Shown piece by piece: positions 1-14,443 of a DNA stretch of 64,000 nucleotides. The position numbers and the translations under genes are program-made. This stretch comes from Sinohyriopsis cumingii. Its lineage: Eukaryota > Mollusca > Bivalvia > Unionida > Unionidae. The notes under the pieces were generated by a model. The model did not search any database and was not told the origin of the DNA. It saw only the letters and a list, made by a program, of their open reading frames with translations. The stretch covers positions 39,213,006-39,277,005 of the forward strand of contig CM068839.1 in the NCBI GenBank assembly GCA_028554795.2. The letters are read 5' to 3'. Numbering within the stretch: the first letter of the stretch is position 1; each line of letters starts with the position of its first letter.

Positions 1-2
1 CC

Positions 3-975
3 AAGGGATATTGGCAGGTTCCCATTGTTCAAGAGTCCCGTACATTGACAGCATTTGCGACCCAGAAAGGATTATATCAATTCAAGGTAATACCATTCGG
101 TTTAGTAGGTGCCGGTGCATCCTGTTGTCGTTTGATGCGCAAGTTGCTAAAAGGTTTAGCAAGAGTTGATTGCTTTGTAGACGACATATTTGTGTACACG
201 AATACTTGGAGTGAGCACGTGTCCGTCTTGGGGGAACTCTTCGATAGACTCCGCAGAGCGAACCTCACAGTGAGACCCACTAAATGCAGTATTGGCTATA
301 CAGATTTAGATTGTTTGGGTCATAGGGTCAGTGGTTCGGGTCATTTGAAACGTCACTCCAAGCAAGTGGAAACGATTAGAAACGCACCTAAGACGGATAA
401 CAAAATGCAAGTTATTTCTTTTCTCGGTCTAGTAGGGTTTTAAAGAAAGTTTATACCAAACTTCGCAGCCATTGATAGCCCACTGTCTGATACGACAAAG
501 ACGGGGCAACCCAACAAAGTAGAGTGGGGACCGCCACAAGATAGAGCTTTTTTGCGCGCTGAAGGAGAAATTAATCAGTGCACCTATATTAAAATTGCCA
601 TATGTTAGCAAACCTTTCTTTTAAGAACAGATGCCTCTGAAACTGGGTTGGGAGCAGTTTTACTGCAAGGGCAAGATGACAATAAGTTACCCGTGACTTA
701 CTCGAGTAGGAAATTGCTACCCAGGGAGAAAAACTATTCCGTTATTGAGAAAGAGTGTTTGGCCGTAGTGTGGGGAATTGGGAAGTATCATGCGTATCTT
801 TTTGGGAGACTTCGTTTTTGAGACTGATCACCAGCCCTTATTGTATTTAAACAAGGCCAAGGTCACCAACGCTCGATTGATGAGTTGGGCGCTGACACTA
901 CATCATTATCGCTTCCGTGTAGAGGCAATAAGAGGAGTTGAAAATATAGTGGCAGACAACTTGAGTAGGGCATGA
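3..975 (+). pseudogene. Ty3/gypsy pol remnant: reverse transcriptase and RNase H
   Basis: This is the 3' part of a gypsy pol gene, entering from outside the window. The RT part (3-443) ends in the palm and connection region and shows the catalytic motif as FVDD (in FVDDIFVYT). RNase H follows with TDASETGLGAVL and a later DHQPLLYL / NIVADNLSRA stretch typical of the family. The reading frame is broken near 443, again near 600-620 and near 800-810, so no intact protein can be made. No integrase follows: the sequence runs from the RNase H end straight to a polypurine tract and LTR, so the 3' part of pol is deleted. The family assignment is secure from motif order; the exact clade is not. Confidence 0.85.
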
Positions 976-1117
976 TTGGAAATTTGGATAAATTTTTACC
1001 CAGTATAGAAAATCCAGATTGCAGTATAACTAGTGTAAATATTGTAACATATCATTAGTAATTATTTTTCTTTTATTCTGTGAGGGGTTTTAAAAAAAAT
1101 GAGTACATTGTGTTTCT

Positions 1118-1132
1118 CTTGAGGGGAGGTAT
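1118..1132 (+). promoter_or_regulatory. Polypurine tract of gypsy element
   Basis: A purine-rich run (gaggggaggta) lies immediately before the TGTCACA start of the LTR. This is where the plus-strand primer of an LTR retrotransposon normally sits. It fixes the left edge of the LTR at 1133. Confidence 0.7.
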
Positions 1133-2347
1133 TGTCACATAATTAGGCACAAAAAAATAACTTTGTTTTGCCTTAGAACTATTTGACTATTTCTCGTTGT
1201 ACATGTGTACAACGTTATCTAGGGTGAACAAGTGCTTTTCCAGGTAAGCGACTGTATTAACATGTACCTCGCCAGAAATTACTTGCGACGAAGGGACATT
1301 AATAATATGATATGCACGGGTATTTTACCAGGACTTTTGTTGACTCTCCTATGGATTTAAGTAAGATCGATTTCTAAATCGACACTGTTCGTTTTGGATT
1401 ACATCAAGGAGTATACACTCTCCATTGTTCTCTAACCATAGGGGTAAGTGTTAAATTTACATTTCATTTGATATGCGAAGCTTCTTCGGTTTGTAATGTC
1501 TTATCGCGTAATAATGCATTTATTACAACGCAGATTTGAACTTTGAATTACAAGTCACTATTAGAAGTTAATGTATTAGCATATATCTAGAGATTTTACA
1601 GAAACTATTATTATGACCAATTTGGTTTTATTGTAGCTGATTGTGATGTCGCTGTGATTGTGACTGTAAATATGACCAGAGCTGTCTGAAGCTGTCTGAA
1701 GCTGTCTAAAGTTGTTTAGAGCTGTCTGGAGTTTCCAGAGTATTTAAGGCTGCGTGTCGATACGTATGTATGTACGTATGTCTGTGCCACGGACGTAGAC
1801 GTAGCAAATTCAAAAGGGTGCTGTATGCTGTCTGTACGTGTGTATACGTATGACTGTACATGTGGTGGACCCATAAAGGGTGCGAGCGGCCGATAAGAGT
1901 GTGGGCCAACCCAAGGAATCGTGCGACTGTACAAGGGGTCTAGAATCATACGTTTGGTTCAATTATTGTTCCAATTGCATTTTTATGTTCATAAGATTAT
2001 TTTGAATCTTAGTTGTGGTCATAAGATTATTTTGAATCTTAATCGGAGTTCATATTCGAGATTATGTGAATCTCTCTTGTAGTGTAAAATACTGTTTGAA
2101 GCGTATCTGCAGTCCATGAGGTTTCTTGGATCTGTACTTCATATTGATTTCATATTTTTAGTTTATTTTCAATGTGTGAATGTTGTGTAGAGTGATTTGA
2201 GTCAATTGTATGTTGAGAGCGTGAGAGAATCATTGTATTTTTACATCATATATTTTTCTTTATTAATTCATTTCATAAATTTCCATCTTTCTCACAGTGT
2301 GTTTGTCTTATTCATTTAGTCCAAAAACCGGTTTCTATTCTGCGACA
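1133..2347 (+). repeat. 3' LTR of gypsy element (copy 1)
   Basis: The 1215-bp repeat begins TGTCACA and ends CTGCGACA. It matches the LTR at 31879-32896 and the split LTR at 35524-35711 plus 52394-52627. It contains about 400 bp (roughly 1540-1955) absent from the 31879 copy, and a local duplication of a 25-bp unit (ataagattattttgaatctt) near 1990-2040. The intact target sequence gcagtccatgaggtttcttg lies near 2110-2130. It shows what the other LTR looked like before the Polinton inserted. Confidence 0.85.
1680..1730 (+). repeat. 10-bp tandem repeat (agctgtctga) inside LTR
   Basis: About five imperfect head-to-tail copies of agctgtctga lie within the LTR segment missing from the second LTR. 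No function is visible. Confidence 0.7.
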
Positions 2348-5155
<2,808 letters not shown>

Positions 5156-5198
5156 GAAAAAAAGAAGAAAAAAGGTCACGTCCGGATGAAAAGAAAGT

Positions 5199-5303
<105 letters not shown>

Positions 5304-5459
5304 GAACTGTCAATGGGGCATTCTCTAAAGGCCACCCACCACCTTTACAGACAAGTTTAGCTTTTGAGATTACCCAAAATATTAGGTTAGTACCACCTTT
5401 TTCAGGAAAATGAAGTAGATAAATACTTTTTTTGCTTTGAGAAAATTGGTAAATGGTCA

Positions 5460-6675
5460 AGAGAGCGTTAAACTTTATTCTTACAATGTGTACTTCTTGG
5501 CAAAGCGCATACAGTCTACACTTCACCATCGGTACAGCTGCTTATGATGGAGTTAAGGAATATATCTTGAACGGTTATGAGTTGGTAAATAAGGAATTGT
5601 AGAAAAGAAACTGGACAACCCCATGGCAAATTTGCAGAGGAAAAAGAACCACTATTAAGACAGGTGGTGCTCAACCAAGAAGATTGATGAAGATTACGAT
5701 AACTTCACGCAGCTCATATATAATTGAAGAGTTTAAGAAGTACATCCATAGGGGTGCAAGGTGGAAACTTTGGAAAATGCTGCTCACCTAGTTGATAACT
5801 ATGCATTCTCACATTTCACTTCTCCTTTCAGCGGTTGTTTGGCAAAATAATCAAAACAGTCTCATATGAGTACTTCCAAATTACAATCCGGCACAGCATT
5901 TAGAAATCAAACATCTGATATGACTGATCGCAAATCTTTATCTCTTCATACATGCACTTATTGTAAAAAGAAAGAGCACGGCATTTATGATTGCTAAATG
6001 TTGGAAAGTAAGGAACAGAAATATCTTAGAATGTGCACTTTAAAAAAAAAGAAGAAAAAAGGGCACGTCCGGATGAAAAGAAAGCAACAAAATGAAAGCT
6101 ATTCCAAATTTTAGTGTTTCAAAGAGGTCAAAGTCAGAGTTTTGATTTTAACAAAATATTTTGCCCGTCGGAGAAAAGCAACTGATGTGATATTTGGGTA
6201 TGACTGGATTCTATCGGAAATTAAATTAGGGAGTCTTATGTTAAACTCAGTGCCACATTTAGAGGTGCACCATTTCTTTCATCTCCATATTTTCAATCAA
6301 TCATTTAAAATGTCTGTTTTGCAAGTGTTGTTGGGGATGGCAAAGTATTGATTCAAGAAGACAAAAATGGTGTGGATCATCAAGTTTGATTATTTATTTT
6401 TTAAATCAAACAAACACCAGAGAAATTATTCTGTAATCGAGAAGTGATGTTTGACTTTGATATTGGCTTTGCAACAATTTGAAGTGTATATTATTTCAGC
6501 TCTTTCTCCGATTATTGTATCTAGTGATCACAAACCCATTACTTTAATTAATTTAAATGAAGAACAAAGATCAGATAGTACTGTGGTAATGTCTGATGTT
6601 GTAAGAATACAACATTGTTATTGGAACTCCATTGGCTCAGATTATCTGACTGTAGATGCAATTTCGCGTGTATAG
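5460..6675 (+). pseudogene. Degenerate gypsy-like relic: gag knuckle and RNase H
   Basis: A CX2CX4HX4C zinc knuckle typical of Gag is encoded at 5953-5994 (C-TYC-KKKEH-GIYDC), followed soon by a stop. A second piece at 6421-6675 has RNase H landmarks: NYSVIE, a DHKPITL stretch and a closing LTVDAISRV. Protease, most of RT and integrase are gone, so this is an old, collapsed LTR retrotransposon unrelated in sequence to the 1-2347 family. The whole relic is repeated at about 55670-56883. Confidence 0.6.
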
Positions 6676-7522
6676 AAGCAATATATTGCTTTTTTGTGTA
6701 AACTCTGTATCATTCATAAGACATTTACATATTTCCTATTTTAACGTGTATCCCTGATTGTTGCTTGTAGTTTACGCCACTGTTCATTTTTAACTAACCT
6801 ATTTAGATAGCGATCCTTTGTTCATGATTGCTGATTGCACTTTAAGATAATATTTGTAAACATGCTTACATGTCCTCTTGACATTAGTAAATATTAGAAG
6901 TGAAGTTGATGATAAATTTGAAGGGGAAATGACCCACATCATGACCATCTTATTGTATAATAGGTTTTTATACAAACACATTGTGGTCAAAATTATTCAT
7001 TACGTTTTTATATAAGTCCGTGTATAGTCACTTTTAGTAGTATTCAGATATAATTTGAGGAATTATTTAACCCCCTATAAGATGTCTAACCAGTCACTGA
7101 AAGGTAGTGTTACATATAGTTTTCAGTGTGACAGGTACAAGTAGTTTGAAATTTGATTACAGAATGCATTGCCTATTGCATAAATTCCAATTCTTTAAAA
7201 TTAAAAGCTCATGGGACAGGCAATTACATGCCATGGATAGTGGATAGCACCATTAAGACTGCTGCCACAAATTTGTTTTCGTCAAGACTGGATGCCAATC
7301 CTCACGGTGACAAAGTAGTATGACATCCATATTCTGGTTGAAAGCAGATAAGTATGGATTGATGACTTTTGAGATGGAGATTCTTTTATTAACATTTTCA
7401 AAGAATGCTTACATATCTATAACTTTCAGTACACAAAGGAATAAAGCATGGATATTTTTCTGTTCTTCTGTGACATTAACTAATTTTTTTATGTATTATC
7501 CAACACATGGACAGATTCAATT

Positions 7523-7526
<4 letters not shown>
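6676..7526. other. Intergenic, no gene seen
   Basis: AT-rich unique-looking sequence with only short shadow ORFs. It is present again in the duplicate at 56884-57740. Confidence 0.5.

Positions 7527-7584
<58 letters not shown>
7527..7584. repeat. (AT)n microsatellite
   Basis: A pure AT run. The counterpart at 57741-57834 is longer and interrupted. Confidence 0.95.
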
Positions 7585-7590
<6 letters not shown>

Positions 7591-10500
7591 ACTACAGTTT
7601 CCATAAGATGATTAGAAAAAGCAGCATCTTGTAAGAAAGTAGGATTAATAAGCTTGGATAGGAGTCCAGACAAAGTAAGTTCACCATAGTCTACAAGTTT
7701 TACAGGAATATTGTATACTCCATTGGCTTTATAGAATTTAAACTCACTCATTGATCTAGAACATAATTAATGAGAATTCATGAATATCTCACTTGTTTAC
7801 TTTAATAGCATCAAAGCATGGATGGGGCACATTAGAATCCTGAATCCACTCTATGCCTTTCGCTACATAAAAAAAATAATTGAAAATTGAGCATACATTA
7901 TTTTGGTCAGATACAATTTTGCTTCATTTGTTAAAATAGATGTGTTATCATGAGCCTTTCTTTGGAAAGAAAAAGATCAATATCTGAAGACTAGTCTTTT
8001 GACTTCATCCCCTAATGGCATCAATAAAATAAATGTAATTTTAATATTACTCCTCATTAGATTTCTTACTTTCTTCCACTGATTTTATAATTTTCCCAGT
8101 TGGTTATTTATACATTTTATAAAACAATTGAACATTCTCTTCTTAAAAATAGCTTTGCAAGATGAGCTGATCTTGTATGGGGAAGGGTCTTTCTTAGAAA
8201 ACCTTTGCTTAGCTTGAGCATATTCCTCACTGATTCAAAGACAAGCAGCTAGTGTGTATGTGTCATGTACATCATCAAAATTCACATGAAACAGAGCCCT
8301 AATTATACCATAAACAATATGATTATTAATCAAAGTTCTCTTATGAAATGTAATTTGCTATCTTGTTAGGGTTCACATCCTCCCCAAATAAAGTACAAAC
8401 TAAACTATACTAGTCATTCAAACAACAGTTAAAACTAACTCTTTTAAAAATAGTTTGGGACTTTGGTAAGTATAACATCATTAAAAGTTGCTTTTTGGTC
8501 TTTAACAAGATTATTTAGAACAAACATGTCACTAAATTTGTTTGAAAGATTTAATATTTTTTAATATTATGCAGATCATAATTATGATCACCTATTGCTA
8601 CTATTTGGTCACAACTGAAGAGAGATTTGTCTAAAGTTTCACTTGGGTTCCCATTAAAAAATGGGGTCGGACAAAGATGGTGCTCTATTTAGACCAAAAT
8701 TCCCCATTTCCTACCATTAACATTCAGTTCAATACAAATGCTCTGAATGTGTTTGCATTCCATTTCTGGCCTTGACCTGACAGAAAGATCTTATTAAATG
8801 AACAATGCCAGTCCTCATCCCAAAAGTTCTATCCTTAGATAGCCTAGAGCAAGGGAATGTCAACAGATAATACCTGAAGCACAAGTGGAGTTTAGTATCA
8901 GTTCTGCAACATATGTCAACAATTAAATCAGCAAAAGAGAGAAAATAATTCTCCATATTTTTATCCAAGCCTACTTATATTCAATACCTATGGTAATTAT
9001 GAGTCATTTCCAATTTGCAGCTTTAGAGCTTCTGAACCTGGTGAGGAGAAAATTCATGTTTGTACTGAAAATTTAGTTTTCTTGATCATCACTTCCAGCT
9101 GGTGGAATGAAAAAGAAAAAAGTATCTTGGCTTTGCTCGAATGAAAAATAGCAACACAAAAAGCTAATTTTAATGCTTTCAGTCTACTATGTCTGGTCCT
9201 TTTATTTCAATTATTTTTAAGCCTCCTTCCATTTGCATGGACATGATGGCATGCAAACATGATAGATATACAAAATATTCTATTAAATGAAATACAAGAA
9301 AAGTAATGTAGGCAAAAGTTTATTGAAATACTGATTCCACATATACAGATGAATTAAGTAAATCAAAATGACAATGTGAAAAATGAAAAAATGAGAATGA
9401 CAATAGGCCTTAATAATGAAAAAAAGTTTTTTATTATAATTTTTAGAACTCTTTCACGTAAATCCAAACATTTCCACCTTGACTCTTTCAAATAAAAGAA
9501 ATAATTATAATCTTCCACACAATACAAATATAGCTTTGAACACATCTGGCATATAAAAGTTCTATACAAGATTATTTTCAATTAGCATATCACAGCCTTT
9601 TTAACCATTAAGTCAGAGCTTAAAGATGATAAATCTAGTTACTAACACAAAATCTGGAAAACAAGTGGTTCTTATAAAATGATAAACATGCATATAAAAT
9701 AAAGGTGTAGGAATAAATGATTCAATAAATGGTACACTCTCTTTCCATCAAAAATATGCTAGTCTTGATATTGTTCCCAAGTTATCTCAACCTCTAGTGA
9801 AAATGGACAAATTCAGAAGAAAACCAACGTACCACCAGTACTTATATGCCTAATTTTGCTTCTTGAGAGCACTACTTTAATGAATACATATGTGGGGAGG
9901 GGAACCATTGTGCAGGTTTTAAATACAATACCATTATTTTCAATCATCAATCGGCAACTGCTGATACAATGTCTACCAGTGTCTTGTGCATAACACTAAA
10001 ATTATTTTATCCACAAGTATTAACACCCCTAATGACAATAGATTTGGTCTAAAAGCTAAATAACAGTTCAAATAGAATTAACCATTACCAATAAGATTAA
10101 GAAGAGTATCAACATACAAAAGATATGAGCAATACTAATTGTAAAATTTCATCTTTCAGTATTGTTAGTGACAAACATTTTGCACATTTGTTAAATGTAA
10201 ATAGCAACTTCTACTTTTCCCAATATTAGTGAATCAATATTAAATTCAACATCCTGATTCAAACAGCAAAGTAAATTTGCTAGATGATAAATACCAAAAG
10301 CTATAATAATCTGGGTAAGATCTTATTACTTGTATTAGAACATGCAATTCATGTCTCTCACAGTTTGGAAACCAGTGGATGAGAATTTGCCAACATACCA
10401 AATTTGACTGAAATCATGCATTTTAAAAAATGGAATTAGGCAAGGAAATTAAACTGTGTGTATGAAGAAAACTGAGGCCAGAGCTCTACCAAAAAGACTT

Positions 10501-11203
10501 AAAACCTGAACTCATCTGAAAAGTCCAATAAAAGTTATCTTGTGGAAATAAGGGTTGGAGTCTTCAGTGTTCAGGCTGTAGTGTTGCTAAAAGAAAATTT
10601 TAAAAACTGACAAGTAAACAGTGAGGTTTCAATTGAAGTTGCACACCCAATTTGGTTTAAATCTCATGATAATAAATAGTCATTATACTGAGTGACATAA
10701 AACCCACTTGATATTGACAATCAGATGTCATAATTCTACCAAAATGATGACTGCACACTGAATATGGTTGAAATTCAATAATGATCACAAAAGAGTTGGT
10801 GTGTAGAAACAAAAGGGGAGATAATCCAAAAATTTGGGTCAATAACTTTGCAAAAACATTGATAACTAGTAACCTCATTTGAGATGTTGTCATTCTGAAA
10901 CTGTAGATCAAATTAAGCTGAAATCCATGAAGAAGAGCCCAATATTGTGTAGAAATAAAAGATTGATTTACATAATTTGGGGTAAAAAATTATGACAAAG
11001 AACACTTAAAACTGAACTCATCTAAAATAGGCAGTACATAAAATCTTGTTCGAAATTCAAATAATAATAATATAAATGTGCACACAAAAAATTATATGCA
11101 TAATTTAGACATTTTTAACTCAGCCAAATAATGCTTGAAATCTAATAATAATTAAAAAAGTAACTGTGCCAAACAAAAGTAGGACAGTTTGACACATACT
11201 TTA
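7585..11203. other. Long AT-rich stretch without recognisable genes
   Basis: I see no splice-supported exon, domain or RNA gene here. The short ORFs are AT-rich and lack any family signature. The stretch is kept at high identity in the second copy (57835-61450), as expected for a recent duplication rather than for selection. Confidence 0.5.
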
Positions 11204-11600
11204 GTAAACTGGTGTTCTGGTATGAATTTCATAAATCACATCAGCAGCTTTCTGGGTTGAACGCACTGGTAAATAGTATTATCTACTATCATTATATATT
11301 TTTTAAAGAAATTTATATATTTTTAATAATACCAGAACCAAAAAAAGTACTCTTAATCCAAATAGACCTTGATGTTTTTAAGCTAGCCTGTTTTAGGAGG
11401 GTGTTTTATCTCTACTTTCATTGATACATGTCTGTTCCACTTTTGTTTCTGCACAATTACTATTTTAAGTACTATTGGATTTTTTGTTTGTTTTAAAAAA
11501 ATCTGCAGTGCAGCTCTATTGCCAAGGCCTTAAATGACTGTGATTTTTAGCATACTCTATCATTTTATGGAGTGACAGCTGCCAATTGTCCACATTACTC
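11204..11600 (+). repeat. Direct repeat unit 1
   Basis: About 390 bp that recurs, diverged, at 12085-12490. Shared landmarks are aaatcacatcagcagctttc, cactggtaaatagtatta and gctagcctgttttaggaggg, in the same order and spacing. It may be a local duplication or two copies of a small non-autonomous element. Confidence 0.65.
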
Positions 11601-11669
11601 TCTGTGATTCTGCATAATAAATGTATTTAGTGTTTCTGAATTTGAATAAATCTGCTTTGAAGTTTAATT

Positions 11670-12060
11670 CTGATGTACTGCCTACAAGAGATGGCTAGGA
11701 GTAATCTAATATATCAACCAAGCATGGCAAGGCAGGCAGTTTTAAAGTTAATGTATTGCCCTGTAAGAGGTGGTAGGCATTGCCCAGAAAGACACAGTAG
11801 TTAGTACATCTTCTACTGTATCACCAATGTAGCCATAGCAGGCAGTATTACATCCAGTGTCTGGCAGTTTTACTTACAATGTTAGTTATTGCCCAGTAAG
11901 CCATGACATGCAGTACATCTACCAAGTTTGACACGAGTGCTGCTGGTTTTACCTCAAATGTATTACCTTGCAAGTGATGGCAGGCAGTAGATCCTGAATG
12001 TATCACAAGTAAGACATAGCAGGCATTATTACATCCATTCTATTGCTTGGCAAGAAAGTG
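11670..12060 (+). repeat. Degenerate tandem repeats between the direct repeats
   Basis: Several diverged copies of a unit of about 80-100 bp containing ggcaggcagt and atgtattgcc / cagtaagcc motifs. The copies are too diverged to set exact borders. There is no coding signal. Confidence 0.5.
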
Positions 12061-12084
12061 CATATTGATGGAAGGAAAGATAAT

Positions 12085-12490
12085 TTAGTAAACTCATATT
12101 CTGGTATTAACTCCACAAATCACATCAGCAGCTTTCAGAATTGAAAGCACTGGTAAATAGTATTACATACTATCATTAGGTATTTTTTTAAAAATAATAC
12201 CCAAGAATACTTACAACAATACCAGAATAAAATAAAGTACTATTTATACTAATAGATGTAGTATTGTTGCTAGCCTGTTTTAGGAGGGTGCTTTATCTTT
12301 TCCTTCCATTATTATGTCTGTTCCTACTTTTATTTCTGCAAAATTACTCTCTTCACTATTATTGGATTTCAACAAAATCTGATGTACATTTCTCTTTTGG
12401 TATGACCTCAAATGTTAGTAATTTTCAGCATTCTACATTGTCATTTTATTGAGTTATGGCCTGCAAATCATCTAAATCACCCACTGTAAC
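12085..12490 (+). repeat. Direct repeat unit 2
   Basis: The diverged second copy of 11204-11600, about 880 bp downstream in the same orientation. Confidence 0.65.
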
Positions 12491-13701
12491 TCTGCACAAT
12501 GGCTCTATTTAGTAATATCGGTTTCAACAATTGACTGTCCATAGAACTGCAATACAACATGATACTGGATCACCTCTCATTCCTACATACATTAATACTC
12601 AACCTCTGAGCAGCTTTGTACTCAGCTCCCTCAACACAAGCACAACACGATTCATTTTAAAATTTCAGCCACCTGACCTTTAAAAAAAATTCTTCATCCT
12701 GATAATATTTCAGACAGATTTCTCTAATGTATATGTTCCATCCTCATAAAGCACAGTATCTGCATAACTGATGACTGAAATCAAAAACTTCGTTGCATAA
12801 TTATAAAAAAAATATGATAACATGATTATCAAATGACAAACCATAAACAAAAAAATACACAAAGAATTATGATGCTGAAACATGTCAAAGATCTGTTTTT
12901 AAAAGGATGTATTTTCATTTTTCTGGGAAAACTCATTGGTGTTACAGATAAGAAATTAATGTTGGTATATTTTAGAAACAAATGTGTGCCAGTTGTTTGG
13001 ATGGGAAGGTACCTGGTAAGGAGATACCTGTCTTAGAAATAAGTGATTTTTTAAAATTATTATATATTTGTGAGAAATTGACCGACAAGAAGGGAAAATT
13101 AAGTTCTTCCCATACACATTTGTATGTTTCTGTACTAAAATCAATAAATGTTTGACCAACTGAAAATTTCATACCTAAAGAAACATGCATTTGAGACATT
13201 AAAGTTTTATAAATTTTTATACAAGTTATGATTAAAGCATGAACTATCCACTGAGCTCTTTTTCAAGAATAATGAAAAATATCTCCACAGCTGAATGAAA
13301 TTAGAATACATTCAATTCATTGGAATCAAAAGCGTAATTGGTCCCAAACACAGCTACTGACATAGCTTTAAAAAATCCAAAGTTATCTATATTTAAATTT
13401 GTTTGATGTTATAATTCTTTGCAAAAACATGGAATCTGTCAAAAACCACTGTGAAACCCAATGAGTCAAAATCTGATCCCAAATGATAAATAGCCATTTT
13501 CTTGAAACTTTCTGAATGTTTAAAGAAAAAAAAGTTGTAAAATATTTAAAAATTGTTCATGAAAAAAATACATCTGCAAGAAATGTTTTAAAAATACATT
13601 TTTAACTAAAGAGGCCACAATGAACATTATAGATACATTTTTATAAAAACAATTGCACACACATAGACAATAAAACTGCAAGAAATGTATTTATACAAAT
13701 T
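12491..13701. other. Downstream flank of host gene, no gene seen
   Basis: AT-rich sequence 3' of the minus-strand host gene, probably including its 3' UTR. Compared with the second copy (62740-63798) it holds a segment of about 160 bp (roughly 12950-13110) that is absent there. Confidence 0.5.
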
Positions 13702-14443
13702 TCAATCATGAAAGCCAGGAACATTAGGAGCTCTGAGTTTATATCTCCTTCTAAGATGTGATGCAGATGAGGTTGATGTGACAGGTGTGGAGGGTGGATG
13801 TGGCTGATGAATCTTAGGTGATGGAGTGGGAGGAGGATGTGGATAATGGATATATGGCAACTCCTCATCTGGTGTCATGGTGCGATCATCAATACCCCAG
13901 GCACCAACTTCAACTTCGTGTATCACACTTCTCTCAGACCAAGCCTGGCGAGGCAGTGGTGGTGCTTTTGGGACTGGGTAGGAATGAGGCACGTTTCCTC
14001 TTAACAAGACATCATGCAGAACAGGACTTGGTGATCTCCCATTAATTGGAGCCAATATTTCTTTGAAATTGTTCTTCAATGGAGGTAGGCTAGCAGGCTG
14101 GAAAAGTACATCATGAGCTTTACCCAGTTTCCTACCCTGTATTGGATCAAATGGTCTGTTTATGCTTGGTATGGTTGTAGGAATTCTGGCACTCTCCTTT
14201 GCAAGGTCATGGCTGATATCTGAAATTGGAGTTTTACTCAAGCTGATGGACTTTCCCTTGATTCTGCCAAGATCTGATATTGTTGTAGCTTGCATGGGGG
14301 TCTGAAGGGGTGGTCCTCTAACAACAGGGAGGCTGTTCCCTCTTCTTGGGAAAGGGTTTGGGGCAAGCAGGTCAGGTTTGGGAAGAGGGGGAGGCAGATT
14401 GGTTCTCCAGAGTTCCCTCCCATCTTGGCCCTCATCTGTTTCT
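13702..14443 (-). CDS. Host gene exon 9 (last coding exon)
   Basis: Open from the acceptor at 14444-14445 (ctaatttcag on the minus strand) to a TGA at 13702-13704. The first base completes a codon begun in exon 8 (AG|A, Arg). It encodes about 247 residues. A Pro-rich part (PYIHYPHPPPTPSP) lies near the end and the last residues are VPGFHD. The same exon, intact as far as visible, recurs at 63799-64000 with a few substitutions. Confidence 0.7.
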
